64,000 bases of DNA, taken from NCBI GenBank assembly GCA_042867185.1, contig JBHZQV010000017.1:32347-96346 (forward strand), read 5' to 3'. Below, piece after piece: positions 8,716 to 17,126 of the stretch; position 1 is the first letter of the stretch, and every line of letters starts with the position of its first letter. The translations under genes were made by a program, and so were the position numbers. The stretch is from Xylophilus sp042867185 (lineage in GTDB: Bacteria > Pseudomonadota > Gammaproteobacteria > Burkholderiales > Burkholderiaceae_C). Under the pieces are notes generated by a model that was given only the letters and a program-made list of their open reading frames with translations, was not told the origin of the DNA and searched no databases.

Positions 8716-8859
8716 AGCCAGCAGATCGGCATCATCCGCAGCGGCTTCGACGTCGAGGCCTGGGCCGACCGGCGCTTCCTGCAGCAGGCGCTGCGCGCGG
8801 CGCGGGCGGAGGACTACTGGGCGCCGACCGGGGCGGATGGAACGGTGCCGAAGCCCTGA
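8716..8859 (+). pseudogene. C-terminal remnant of an ABC substrate-binding protein
   Basis: This open stretch encodes SQQIGIIRSGFDVEAWADRR followed by FLQQALRAARAEDYWAP and ends at a TGA. The pattern FDVxAWADxxFLxxAL..xxDYW resembles the last 40 residues of nitrate/sulfonate/taurine-type substrate-binding proteins. No start codon or N-terminal domain precedes it. It abuts the CopZ-like fragment, so the junction joins two unrelated gene ends. The family call is by pattern recognition only. Confidence 0.45.
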
Positions 8860-8867
8860 CACCATAT

Positions 8868-8884
8868 GCTACTTTATCTATAGC
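8868..8884 (+). repeat. GCTAY-N7-RTAGC palindrome, copy 2
   Basis: GCTAC, seven bases, ATAGC, then AAGAGGCCGG. It lies between the remnant at 8716-8859 and the polyphosphate kinase gene. It has the same arm length and spacing as the other copies and a matching right flank. Confidence 0.72.
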
Positions 8885-8925
8885 AAGAGGCCGGCTCTGC
8901 ACCCGGGCTGCGGGCCGATCCGGCC

Positions 8926-9765
8926 TCAGGAATCGACGTTGTCGTCCTTTTCGCCCTTGTCGCCTGTGCCGCCCGTGCCGTCCGACTTCCCCGGCTTGGC
9001 CGTCTTCAGCGGCTTGACCACGCCGTAGCGCTCCTTCAGCGGCTTGCGGGCCAGCGGCTCCAGCGCCATCGGGTCGTCCTCGATGTGGGTGTCGGGCAGG
9101 CGGTCGAGCAGGTCGCGCAGCAGGGTCAGGCGGCCGGCGCGCTGGTTGTTGAAATCGACCAGCGTCCACGGCGCCTGCGGCGTGTGGGTGGCCTGCAGCA
9201 TCGCCTCGCGGGCGGTGGTGTAGTCGGCGTAGTGCTTGCGCGCCTCCAGGTCGATCGGCGAGAGCTTCCAGCGCTTGAGCGGGTCGGTGTGGCGCTCGGC
9301 GAAGCGGGCCTCCTGCTCGTCCTGGTCGGTGCCCAGCCAGTACTTGAAGAGCAGGATGCCGTCGTCGACCAGCATCTGCTCGAACACCGGCACCTGCCGC
9401 AGGAAGGTCTCGACCTGCGCGTCGGTGGCGTAGCCCATCACCTTCTCGACGCCGGCGCGGTTGTACCAGCTGCGGTCGAACAGCACGATCTCGCCGGCGG
9501 CCGGCAGGTGCGCCACGTAGCGCTGGAAATACCACTGGGTGCGCTCCCGGTCGGTGGGCTTGGGCAGCGCCACCACCCGGCACTGGCGCGGGTTGAGGTG
9601 CTCCGACACCGCGCCGATCGCGCCGCCCTTGCCGGCGGTGTCGCGGCCCTCGAAGATCACCAGGATGCGCTGGCCGGTGGCGGCGGCCCAGCGGGCCATG
9701 CGGGCCAGTTCGATCTGCAGCGGCTCGAGCTGCCGCGCGTAGTCTTTGCGGGAGAAGGGTTTCAT
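8926..9765 (-). CDS. ppk2: Polyphosphate kinase 2
   Basis: A 279-residue PPK2-family kinase that moves phosphate between polyphosphate and nucleoside di- or monophosphates. The Walker A motif FEGRDTAGKGG is at residues 38-48. The lid/Walker B region LFDRSWYNRAGVEKVMG is at 95-111. The length and single domain fit class I (NDP-phosphorylating) enzymes, though class cannot be fixed without alignment. The C-terminal 20 residues (KSDGTGGTGDKGEK and on) are a disordered, charged tail. Substrate preference is not visible in the sequence. Confidence 0.93.
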   Translation of the reverse strand: MKPFSRKDYARQLEPLQIELARMARWAAATGQRILVIFEGRDTAGKGGAIGAVSEHLNPRQCRVVALPKPTDRERTQWYFQRYVAHLPAAGEIVLFDRSWYNRAGVEKVMGYATDAQVETFLRQVPVFEQMLVDDGILLFKYWLGTDQDEQEARFAERHTDPLKRWKLSPIDLEARKHYADYTTAREAMLQATHTPQAPWTLVDFNNQRAGRLTLLRDLLDRLPDTHIEDDPMALEPLARKPLKERYGVVKPLKTAKPGKSDGTGGTGDKGEKDDNVDS

Positions 9766-9951
9766 GGCGCCACTGTGCCATGCGGCCCACGGGCGTTTGT
9801 GCCGGCTCGTATCGGGTCGGGCGCTTTTATTTCAGGAACTACGCGCATACCCGCGTACGGCGGCCGCGGCGAAAGCCTACGCTGCGGCTCACCCGGACGG
9901 TTTCCTGTCCTGGCGCTGCCCGCGCAAGGCCCTTCCTACGAGAACCCCACC

Positions 9952-10224
9952 ATGACCACCGGACTTTTCTGGACCCTGTTCGCAGGCTTCATCCTCGGCC
10001 TGTTGATGAACGCCTTCAAGCCGATGGGCATCACCACCGGCACGAAGGCGCTGTTGCTGACGGCCGCCATCGGCATGGTGGGCGCGCTGGCCGCCAGCTT
10101 CGCCGGCCAGGGCATGCACCTCTGGGGCCGCGAGCAGCTGGCCGCCTTCGTCGCGGCCCTGGTCGGCGCCGCGATGCTGCTGGCCGCCAGCCGCTACTTC
10201 GTCGGCCGGACCGCCCGGGCCTGA
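9952..10224 (+). CDS. Small three-helix membrane protein
   Basis: A 90-residue protein with three hydrophobic segments at about 5-21, 33-52 and 63-82. The size and topology recall the GlsB/YeaQ/YmgE (transglycosylase-associated) family of stress-induced membrane proteins. The glycine pattern of that family is only partly present, so the family call is tentative. It stands alone between convergent genes. The ATG at 9952 is the first that yields the membrane segments. Confidence 0.6.
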   Translation: MTTGLFWTLFAGFILGLLMNAFKPMGITTGTKALLLTAAIGMVGALAASFAGQGMHLWGREQLAAFVAALVGAAMLLAASRYFVGRTARA

Positions 10225-10238
10225 GCGCCCAGGGGCGG

Positions 10239-12191
10239 CTAGGCCAGGCGCAACGCCTGCCGGTCCGCGGTACGGAACACGGCCACCGAGTCCACCAGCT
10301 GTTCCGCCTGCGCCTTCAGGCTGCCGGCGGCCGCGGCGCTTTCCTCGACCAGGGCGGCGTTCTGCTGGGTGGCCTGGTCCATCTGCGCGATCGCCCGGCC
10401 GACGCTCGCCACGCCGGTGCTCTGCTCGTTCGACGCCACCGTGATCTCGCCCATGATGTCGGTCACCCGGGCGATCGAGGTCACCACCTCTTCCATCGTC
10501 CGGCCGGCCTGGTCGACCAGGACGGTGCCCTGTTCGACACGGCCCACGCTCTCGGTGATCAGGCCCTTGATCTCCTGCGCCGCGTGGGCGCTGCGCTGCG
10601 CCAGGCTGCGCACCTCGCTCGCCACCACCGCGAAGCCGCGGCCCTGTTCGCCGGCCCGGGCCGCCTCGACCGCCGCGTTCAGCGCCAGGATGTTGGTCTG
10701 GAAGGCGATGCCGTCGATCACGCTGATGATGTCGACGATCCGCTTCGAACTGTCGTTGATGTCGCGCATGGTGGTCACCACCTCCCGCACCACTTTGCCG
10801 CCCTGCACCGCGACCGAGGACGCACCCTGGGCCAGCTGGTTGGCCTGGCGGGCGTTGTCGGCGTTCTGGAGCACCGTGGTGCTCACCTGCTCCATCGACG
10901 CGGCCGTCTGCTGCAGGGCCGCGGCCTGTTTCTCGGTGCGGGCGGAGAGGTCCTGGTTGCCGAGCGCGATCTGGGCCGATGCGGTGGCCACGCTGTCGGC
11001 GTTCTGGCGGACGCCGTCGACCAGGCCGGTGAGCTGGGCGTTCATGCGGGCCAGCGCGGTGAGCAGCCGGCCGGCCTCGTCGCGCGACTGCACCGCGTCG
11101 AACCGGTTGTCGAGCCGGCCTTCGGCCACCGATTCCGCCACGGTGAGCGCCTTCAGGATCGAGCCGCTGGTGCTGCGGGCCACGCTCCACATCACCCACG
11201 CCGCCAGGCAGCCGAGCGCGGCCAGCAACGCGCAGACCAGCGCGACCTGGCGAACCGCCGCGGCGACCGTGTGGTCGAGTTCCTGGTCGAGGGCCGCGAG
11301 GGCGGCGGTGATCAGGTCGAACTGGGCGTTGATGGCCCGGGTCTGCACGGCGACGAACTCGGGTGCGGGCAGGTCGAGGTTCTCGGCGTTGACGACGCGG
11401 GTCTCGACCAGCTTCAGGCCCTCCTCGGCCGCCGCGTTGGCGTTCGCCAGCAGGGAGCCCAGCGACTGTTGCAGGGCGGGGTCGTTCTTCGCCGCACGGT
11501 CGAGGAACTGCCGTGCGTCGGCGAACTGGCTGCGTGCCAGCGCCACCAGGCTTTCGATGCGCACCCGCTCCGCCGCGGCGATCTCGCCCTTCGACAGCAC
11601 CAGCGCGCCGCGTGCGCGCACCTGGCCGAAGGATTCGGTCAGCCGGGGCAGCAGGTTCAGCACGCCGTTCTGCAGGTGGTAGCCGCTCTCGTTCGGGTGG
11701 AGCACGATGCCCGATTCGGTCGCGATGCTCTGCAGCAACGCCAGCTCCTGGGCCACCAGGGCGGTGTGGGCGGCGTTGCTTTGCGGCCCGGTGAGGGTCT
11801 TGCCGCGCACGCCGCCGGACAAGGTCTGCCAGGCGCCGGCGACGCTGTCGGCCTGCGACGCGAGCAGGGTGATTCCCATCGCACGGGTGCGCTGCAGCGT
11901 CCGGTCGAGCGCATTCGCCACCTCGGCGCCCTTGGCGGTGGCGCCGGCCGCGGCGGCCTCGTTGCCGCCCAGGAGCTGGGCCGAGAGCGCCCGGTGCTGC
12001 TGGGTCAGCTGGATCAACTGCAGCAGTGCCCCGGCGGGCGGCAGGCCCGAGGTTTCGCGTTCGGCGGCGCGCAGTTCGTGCACCTTGTTCTGGATGAGGA
12101 AACCGCTCGGCACGGCGGCGGTCACGAAAGCGATGATGCCGATCAGCAAAAATTTGCCGCGCATCGGAAGGTTCTGGATGGATCTGTTCAT
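10239..12191 (-). CDS. Methyl-accepting chemotaxis protein
   Basis: A 650-residue chemoreceptor. Membrane segment 1 spans about residues 12-33 and segment 2 about 310-332; the roughly 275 residues between them are periplasmic. That region begins LQLIQLTQQHRALSAQLLGG, which resembles the nitrate/nitrite-sensing (NIT) type helical domain. A HAMP domain follows. The signalling domain carries the hairpin tip IDGIAFQTNILALNAAVEAA near residue 500. The C-terminus RQALRLA lacks a CheR/CheB pentapeptide. The ATG at 12191 puts a positively charged leader before segment 1. Ligand unknown; no chemotaxis operon adjoins. Confidence 0.92.
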   Translation of the reverse strand: MNRSIQNLPMRGKFLLIGIIAFVTAAVPSGFLIQNKVHELRAAERETSGLPPAGALLQLIQLTQQHRALSAQLLGGNEAAAAGATAKGAEVANALDRTLQRTRAMGITLLASQADSVAGAWQTLSGGVRGKTLTGPQSNAAHTALVAQELALLQSIATESGIVLHPNESGYHLQNGVLNLLPRLTESFGQVRARGALVLSKGEIAAAERVRIESLVALARSQFADARQFLDRAAKNDPALQQSLGSLLANANAAAEEGLKLVETRVVNAENLDLPAPEFVAVQTRAINAQFDLITAALAALDQELDHTVAAAVRQVALVCALLAALGCLAAWVMWSVARSTSGSILKALTVAESVAEGRLDNRFDAVQSRDEAGRLLTALARMNAQLTGLVDGVRQNADSVATASAQIALGNQDLSARTEKQAAALQQTAASMEQVSTTVLQNADNARQANQLAQGASSVAVQGGKVVREVVTTMRDINDSSKRIVDIISVIDGIAFQTNILALNAAVEAARAGEQGRGFAVVASEVRSLAQRSAHAAQEIKGLITESVGRVEQGTVLVDQAGRTMEEVVTSIARVTDIMGEITVASNEQSTGVASVGRAIAQMDQATQQNAALVEESAAAAGSLKAQAEQLVDSVAVFRTADRQALRLA

Positions 12192-12282
12192 TTTGCAGGG
12201 TCTGGTGATGCACCCGGACTGGGCGTAGCGGGTTGCCACCGCTACTTATCGACAGATCCGCACCAATCTTGAGCGCTTCCGG

Positions 12283-13278
12283 CTAGATACTTCCCGCGGT
12301 GTCGTAGACCGCCGCCGGCCGCTCGCCGGCCAGGGCGTGCAGCAGGTTGTCGGTGGCCAGCACCGCCATCGCCCGGCGGGTCTCGTGCGTGGCCGAGCCG
12401 ATGTGCGGCAGCGGCGTGACCCGGGGATGGGTGCGCAGCGGGGAATCGGCGGGCAGCGGCTCGGTGGCGAAGACATCCAGGCCGGCGGCGCGCAGCGGGC
12501 CGTGGTCGAGGGCCTGCAGCAGCGCGGCCTCGTCCACCGTGGCGCCGCGGCCGCCGTTGACGAAGATGCTGCCGGGCTTCATGCGGGCGAAGACGGCCGC
12601 GTCGAGCATGCCGCGGGTGGCGGGCGTCAGCGGCAGCAGGGCGGCCACGATGTCCGATTGCGCCAGCAGCGTGTCGCGCGGCGTGTGGTGCGCCCGGCCC
12701 GCCAGCGGCGTGCCGGCCAGGTCGACCGGACGGCGTGCGTGGTAGAGCACCCGCATGCCGAAGCCCAGTGCCGCGCGCCGGGCCACCGCCTGGCCGATGC
12801 GGCCGAAGCCCAGCAGGCCGAGCGTCTTGCCATGCACGTCGGTGCCGAAGAGTTCCTCGCCGATGTTCTGCTTCCAGCGGCCCTCGCGCACCAGGGCCGA
12901 GAGCTCGACGATGCGGCGGCTGGTCGCCATGACCAGGGCGAACACCGTGTCGGCCACCGTCTCGTCGAGCACGCCGGGCGTGTGGCACAGCAGGATGCCG
13001 CGGGCGTGCAGCGCGGCGAGGTCGTAGTTGTCCACCCCCACCGAGATGCTGGAGACGGCGCGCAGCAGCGGCGCCTGCGCCAGCAGCGCGGCGGTGACCG
13101 GATAGCTGGAGCCGACCAGCCCGTGCGCGGTGGCCAGCGCCGCGTCGAAGGCCGGCTTCTGCGCGGCGATGCGCGGGTTGGCGACGGTGACGTCGTGCAC
13201 CGCTTGCAGCCGCGCCAGTTGGTCGGGCGGCAGTTCGCGGAAGACGAGGACGTGCTGGCGCGAGGGGCTTGTGGTCAT
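12283..13278 (-). CDS. D-2-hydroxyacid dehydrogenase (GhrB-like)
   Basis: A 331-residue NAD(P)-dependent reductase of 2-keto acids such as glyoxylate, hydroxypyruvate or 2-ketogluconate. The Rossmann motif LGLLGFGRIGQAVARR is at about residues 147-162. Catalytic Arg and Glu occur in NGGRGATVDE and FATEPLPA, and the catalytic His in PHIGSATHETR. It is the last gene of the minus-strand sugar-acid operon, after the KDG-type kinase. Together they suggest reduction and then phosphorylation of a sugar acid; the exact substrate is unknown. The start at 13278 is the first ATG in register with the domain. Confidence 0.9.
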   Translation of the reverse strand: MTTSPSRQHVLVFRELPPDQLARLQAVHDVTVANPRIAAQKPAFDAALATAHGLVGSSYPVTAALLAQAPLLRAVSSISVGVDNYDLAALHARGILLCHTPGVLDETVADTVFALVMATSRRIVELSALVREGRWKQNIGEELFGTDVHGKTLGLLGFGRIGQAVARRAALGFGMRVLYHARRPVDLAGTPLAGRAHHTPRDTLLAQSDIVAALLPLTPATRGMLDAAVFARMKPGSIFVNGGRGATVDEAALLQALDHGPLRAAGLDVFATEPLPADSPLRTHPRVTPLPHIGSATHETRRAMAVLATDNLLHALAGERPAAVYDTAGSI

Positions 13279-13339
13279 GGCGATCCTGTCGGTGCGTGGC
13301 GGCCGGCACGGGCGGCCGGCGAAGGGCGAGGCACGGGTT

Positions 13340-14332
13340 CTACAGCCCCGCGGCCTGCAGCTCGGCCCGGGTCGGGAGGCCTTCGGAGTCACCCAGCACC
13401 TGCACCTGGCGCGCGCCGATCCAGGTGCCGCGGCGCACCGCGTCGGGCACGCTGCGGCCTTCGAGCAGCGCGCTCACCACGCCGACCGCGAAGCCGTCGC
13501 CCGCGCCCACCGTGTCCACCACCTTCGCGACCGGGAAGCCCGCCACGTGGCCGGTGCCGGCGTCGGCATCGTCGTAGTAGGCGCCCTCGGGCCCCAGCTT
13601 GATCACCACCAGCCGGGCGCCGGCGTCGCGGTAGAAGCGGGCGATCGCGTCGGGCGCGGCGTGGCCGGTGAGCAGCTGGCCCTCGGCCAGGCCGGGCAGC
13701 ACCGCGTGGGCCTTGGCCGCCAGGCGGTTGATCTCGGTGCGCATCGTGTCGGTCGATGCCCAGAGCGTCGGCCGCAGGTTGGGATCGAAAGAGACGCTGC
13801 GGCCGGCCGCGCGCGCCACGTCGAGGCTGCGGTGCGCCGCGGCCAGGCTGGTGGCGGAGATGGCGGCAAAGACGCCGGTGGCATGCAGGTGGCGGGTGGC
13901 CTGCAGCCAGGCGGCGTCCACGTCCTCGGGCCCCATCCGGCTGGCGGCCGAGCCCTTGCGGTGGTATTCCACCGGCGGGTCGCTGCCGTCGTCGACCCGG
14001 CCCTTGAACTGGAAGCCGGTGCGCTGGCCCGCATCGCTCTGCACCTTGCTGCAGTCGACGCCTTCCTTCTGCAGCTCGGCCAGCAGGTAGCGGCCAAGCG
14101 AATCGTCGCCCAGCCGGCTGGCCCAGCCTACCCGCAGGCCGAGCCGGGCCAGGCCGACGGCGACGTTGATCTCGGCACCGGCCATGCGGCGGTGGAAGGT
14201 CTCGACCCGCTCCAGCGGGCCGGGCTCGCCGGCGATGAAGAGGGTCATCGCCTCGCCGAAGACGGCGACGTCGCGGGCGGCGCCGGGCAGCGGCGCGGTG
14301 AAGGGGGAATCGGTGGTGGCAGGCGGGTTCAT
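13340..14332 (-). CDS. kdgK: PfkB-family sugar kinase, 2-dehydro-3-deoxygluconokinase-like
   Basis: A 330-residue ribokinase-family enzyme; the closest known role is phosphorylation of 2-keto-3-deoxygluconate (KDG). Signature one, AGAEINVAVGLARLG, is at about residues 51-65. Signature two, DTVGAGDGFAVGVVSALLEG, holds the catalytic aspartate of the anion hole. It overlaps the upstream isomerase-like gene by four bases (ATGA), so translation is coupled. KDG kinase is preferred over ribokinase because of sequence flavour (EAMTLF, RRMAGAEINVAVGLARLG) and its dehydrogenase neighbour. Confidence 0.88.
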   Translation of the reverse strand: MNPPATTDSPFTAPLPGAARDVAVFGEAMTLFIAGEPGPLERVETFHRRMAGAEINVAVGLARLGLRVGWASRLGDDSLGRYLLAELQKEGVDCSKVQSDAGQRTGFQFKGRVDDGSDPPVEYHRKGSAASRMGPEDVDAAWLQATRHLHATGVFAAISATSLAAAHRSLDVARAAGRSVSFDPNLRPTLWASTDTMRTEINRLAAKAHAVLPGLAEGQLLTGHAAPDAIARFYRDAGARLVVIKLGPEGAYYDDADAGTGHVAGFPVAKVVDTVGAGDGFAVGVVSALLEGRSVPDAVRRGTWIGARQVQVLGDSEGLPTRAELQAAGL

Positions 14333-15108
14333 GCGGTCTCTTTCTGCAGCCGGGCGGCGGCGCGCAACAGGTTGACTTCGCGGCGGGTCACGGCCAGCAG
14401 GTCGTCGCCGGCCAACGGGTATTCGATGGCCCAGGGCACGTCGGCCGGCAGGCCGCGCAACACCGCGCGCCAGGGCGCGGCCGATTCTGCCAGCGGCACC
14501 GCCACCCACCGGTCGGGCCGGCGGTGCATGCCCTTGGCATGCACGTAGCCGACGCGCGACGCGAAGGCGGCGGCGGCCTGCAGCGGGCATTCGCCCAGGG
14601 TGTGCCAGTTGCCCATGTCGAAGGTCATCGGCAGCGCGAGGCCCGCCGCATCGGCCGCGGCGAAGAAGCGGCGCAGCGCGCCGACGGTGCCGGCGGCGGG
14701 CGTCTGGTCGTTCTCGATCACCAGTTCGCAGGTGGCGTCCGCCAGGGTCTTCCGCAGGCCGCCCAACGACGCGGCCGCGCCGGCGCCGAAACCGCCGATC
14801 GACATCTTGAGCCGCGCCGCGCCGAGCTGGTCGGCGATGCCCAGCGCGCGGTGCAGGGCGCCGGCATCCAGCGTGCCGTCGGCGGCCCACAGGCCCTCGG
14901 GGCTGGAGTAGACGCGCACGTTGCCGGTGGCGCGCAGCGCGGCCAGCTCCGGCGCGGCGGGCGGCACCGCCAGCAGCTCGCCGCGCACCTCGACGCCGTC
15001 GGCACCGGCGGCGCGGGAGAGTTCGGCGAAGTAGCGCTGGCCGTGGCGCTTCACCTCGGCGGCGCCGAAGGCGGTCAGGGAGATCAGGATCGGTGGCACG
15101 TCGGGCAT
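14329..15108 (-). CDS. Sugar phosphate isomerase/epimerase-like TIM-barrel protein
   Basis: A 259-residue xylose-isomerase-like TIM barrel. Metal-binding acids are suggested by VIENDQT, MTFDMGNWHTLGE, YVHAKGMH and AIEYPLAGDD. Such proteins isomerise or epimerise sugars, inosose or hydroxypyruvate. It lies between the transporter ATPase and the kinase of the same strand and overlaps the kinase by four bases. It therefore probably carries out an early step on the imported compound. The exact reaction cannot be read from the sequence. The ATG at 15108 begins the first beta strand (PPILISLTAFG). Confidence 0.8.
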   Translation of the reverse strand: MPDVPPILISLTAFGAAEVKRHGQRYFAELSRAAGADGVEVRGELLAVPPAAPELAALRATGNVRVYSSPEGLWAADGTLDAGALHRALGIADQLGAARLKMSIGGFGAGAAASLGGLRKTLADATCELVIENDQTPAAGTVGALRRFFAAADAAGLALPMTFDMGNWHTLGECPLQAAAAFASRVGYVHAKGMHRRPDRWVAVPLAESAAPWRAVLRGLPADVPWAIEYPLAGDDLLAVTRREVNLLRAAARLQKETA

Positions 15109-15130
15109 GGGACTTTCGCGGAGGGCACGG

Positions 15131-15177
15131 GGCGGGAGGGCGGGAGGGCGGGAGGGCGGCAGGCGGCAGGCGGCAGG
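15131..15177 (+). repeat. G-rich tandem repeat
   Basis: About three copies of the 8-mer GGGAGGGC followed by three of a GGCGGCA-type 7-mer, in the gap between the ABC ATPase and the isomerase-like gene. The plus strand has many closely spaced runs of three G, enough for a G-quadruplex. On the transcribed operon the RNA would be C-rich. Confidence 0.7.
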
Positions 15178-15228
15178 AGACACCGGCGACGGCGCGGCGG
15201 CCCGGCCGGCCGGGCGCCCGGAGCCGGC

Positions 15229-16014
15229 TCAGGCGTGGTTCGCCGTCAGGATCTGGCCGAGGAAGGTGCGGGTCTTCTCGTGCTGCGGGTTCGAGAAGAA
15301 TTCCTGCGGCGGCGCCTGCTCGACGATGCGGCCCTCGGCCATGAAGATCACCCGGTCGGCCACGCTGCGGGCGAAGCCCATCTCGTGGGTGACGCAGAGC
15401 ATCGTCATGCCGTCCTCGGCCAGCGACACCATGGTGTCGAGCACTTCCTTGACCATCTCGGGATCGAGCGCCGAGGTGGGCTCGTCGAACAGCATGATCT
15501 TGGGCGACATGCACAGCGCCCGCGCGATCGCGACCCGCTGCTGCTGGCCGCCCGAGAGCTGGCTCGGGTACTTGGCGGCCTGCTCGGGGATGCGCACCCG
15601 GGCGAGGTACCGCATCGCCACCTCTTCGGCCTGGGCCTTGGTCATGCCGCGCGAGCGCATCGGCGCCAGGGTGCAGTTCTCGAGGATGGTCAGGTGCGGG
15701 AACAGGTTGAACTGCTGGAACACCATGCCCACCTCGGCCCGCACCCGGTCGACGTTCCTGCCGCCGGCCGTCAGCTCGATGCCGTCGACCACGATGCGGC
15801 CCTGCTGCACCGTCTCCAGCCGGTTGATGCAGCGGATCAGGGTGGACTTGCCCGAACCCGACGGCCCGCACACCACGATCCGCTCGCCGGTGCGCACGCT
15901 CAGGTCGATGCCGGTCAGTACCTGGAACTGGCCGTACCACTTGTTCACGCCCTCCATCCGGATGATCGGGTCGTGCGGTACGGCGGGGGCGGTGGGGGCG
16001 ACTGGGTCCGTCAT
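15229..16014 (-). CDS. Polar amino-acid-type ABC transporter ATP-binding protein
   Basis: A 261-residue ABC ATPase of the HisP/GlnQ class. Walker A is CGPSGSGKSTL, the Q-loop sits in MVFQQFNLFPH, the ABC signature is QLSGGQQQRVAIARAL, Walker B is IMLFDEPTSALDPE, and the H-loop lies in LCVTHEMGFAR. It powers the two permeases encoded upstream at 17126-18461. It is separated from the binding-protein gene by a hairpin-rich 122-base gap. It sits directly before the sugar-metabolism genes, so the transporter and enzymes share a transcript. Confidence 0.95.
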   Translation of the reverse strand: MTDPVAPTAPAVPHDPIIRMEGVNKWYGQFQVLTGIDLSVRTGERIVVCGPSGSGKSTLIRCINRLETVQQGRIVVDGIELTAGGRNVDRVRAEVGMVFQQFNLFPHLTILENCTLAPMRSRGMTKAQAEEVAMRYLARVRIPEQAAKYPSQLSGGQQQRVAIARALCMSPKIMLFDEPTSALDPEMVKEVLDTMVSLAEDGMTMLCVTHEMGFARSVADRVIFMAEGRIVEQAPPQEFFSNPQHEKTRTFLGQILTANHA

Positions 16015-16065
16015 GCTCGTGAATCTCGTGTTGGTCAGGCGCCGCGGCCATCAGCCGGGTCCAGG

Positions 16066-16118
16066 GGTACCGCGGATCCGGCTCCGCCGGTCCGCTGGTA
16101 CCGCCCCCTGCAAGGGGG
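16066..16118. repeat. REP-like double hairpin between transporter genes
   Basis: An imperfect hairpin closed by two GGTACC boxes (16066-16071 and 16097-16102) is followed directly by CCCCC-TGCAA-GGGGG (16104-16118). The right part continues as a short C/G-rich stretch to 16135. It fills the gap between the binding-protein gene and the downstream ATPase gene on the same transcript. Structures in this position often stabilise the upstream message. Confidence 0.65.
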
Positions 16119-16136
16119 TAGGCGCAGCCTGGGGGT

Positions 16137-16937
16137 TTACTTGAACGCCGGCAGGTCGGCGCCGAGCCACTTCTGGTAGAGCTTGTTCAGCTCGCCGTCG
16201 GCGCTGCGCCTGGCGACGAAGTCGTTGACCGCCTTCTCCAGCTCGGCCTGGCCCGGGCGCATCGCGATGCCCATGTTCTGCTGCACCAGGTTGAACTTGT
16301 TCTCGAACATGCCGGCCGGTGCCCGCTTGGCGATCTGCGCGGCCACGGTGACCGAGCAGCCGATCGCGTCGACCTGGCCCGACAGCAGCGCCTGCATGGC
16401 CGAGGCGTCGTCGTCGAAGCGGCGGATCTCGGTGCCCTCGGGCGCGGCCTTGGTCACCGCGATGTCCTGGGTGCTGGCGCGGGCCACGCCGATGCGCTTG
16501 CCCTTCAGGGCGGCGGCGTCGGCGATGGCGTCGGACTTCTTGCCGTACAGCACGATGGTGGCGGCCGCGTAGGGCTGCGAGAAGCTCACCTGCTTGGCCC
16601 GCTCGGGCGTGACGGCCAGCGACGCGACCAGCAGGTCGACCTTGTTGGTCAGCAGGAACGGGATGCGGTTGGGGCCGGTGACCGGCACGATGTTGGCCTT
16701 CACGCCCAGGTCTTTCGCCAGCAGCTTGGCCACGTCGGCGTCGTAGCCGTCGGGCTGGTTCTTCGCATCGGTGGTGCCGTAGGGCGGGAAGTCGACCAGC
16801 ATGCCGATCGTCAGCTCGCCCTTCTTCTTGATGTCGGCCAGCGACTGCGCATGGGCGGGCGCCAGGGCGGCGAGCGAGGTGCCCAGCGCCAGGGCGGCGG
16901 CGACGACGACGGTGCGGCGGGGGAGGAAGCGGGTCAT
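16137..16937 (-). CDS. Polar amino-acid-type ABC transporter substrate-binding protein
   Basis: A 266-residue family 3 periplasmic binding protein. The signal peptide MTRFLPRRTVVVAAALALGT ends near AHAQ (residue 31). The mature part begins SLADIKKKGELTIGMLVDFPPYG, with DGYDADVAKLLAKDLGVK as the family signature. The family normally binds amino acids or opines. Its operon holds a sugar-acid kinase and isomerase, so an amino-sugar acid or sugar-amino-acid conjugate is a plausible ligand (inference). It is flanked on both sides by strong hairpins, which may raise its expression over the membrane parts. Confidence 0.93.
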   Translation of the reverse strand: MTRFLPRRTVVVAAALALGTSLAALAPAHAQSLADIKKKGELTIGMLVDFPPYGTTDAKNQPDGYDADVAKLLAKDLGVKANIVPVTGPNRIPFLLTNKVDLLVASLAVTPERAKQVSFSQPYAAATIVLYGKKSDAIADAAALKGKRIGVARASTQDIAVTKAAPEGTEIRRFDDDASAMQALLSGQVDAIGCSVTVAAQIAKRAPAGMFENKFNLVQQNMGIAMRPGQAELEKAVNDFVARRSADGELNKLYQKWLGADLPAFK

Positions 16938-17004
16938 GGGGTCTCCTTTGGTGGGGAACGGTCTAAGGCAAAAAAGGTTCGGTGCCGGCAGCGGCGGCGT
17001 GCGC

Positions 17005-17126
17005 AAAAAGCGCGAAGAACCGTAGCGAGCGCGCCGAGTGTGTGGCGAGGACCGGAACCGTACGCTCGTACGGTGAGGACCACAGCCGCTCGATCGGGGC
17101 GCGCAAGAGTGTCTCTCGCACTTTTT
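17005..17126. repeat. Large imperfect palindrome before the binding-protein gene
   Basis: The outer arms begin AAAAAGCGCGAAGAA on the plus strand and AAAAAGTGCGAGAGA on the minus strand. The centre is CCGTACG-CTC-GTACGG. Most of the 122 bases can pair as one long interrupted stem. It fills the gap between the permease stop (17126) and the binding-protein leader. Confidence 0.65.

Noticed and set aside
12225..12245. GTAGCGG-N7-CCGCTAC inverted repeat upstream of the chemoreceptor gene, considered as another copy of the dispersed palindrome
   Set aside because: The arms are in the opposite order and longer, and the flanks do not match; it is kept apart as a possible chance hairpin.
15131..15177. 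Tandem repeat considered as a CRISPR array
   Set aside because: Unit length is 7-8 bases with no unique spacers and no cas genes nearby.
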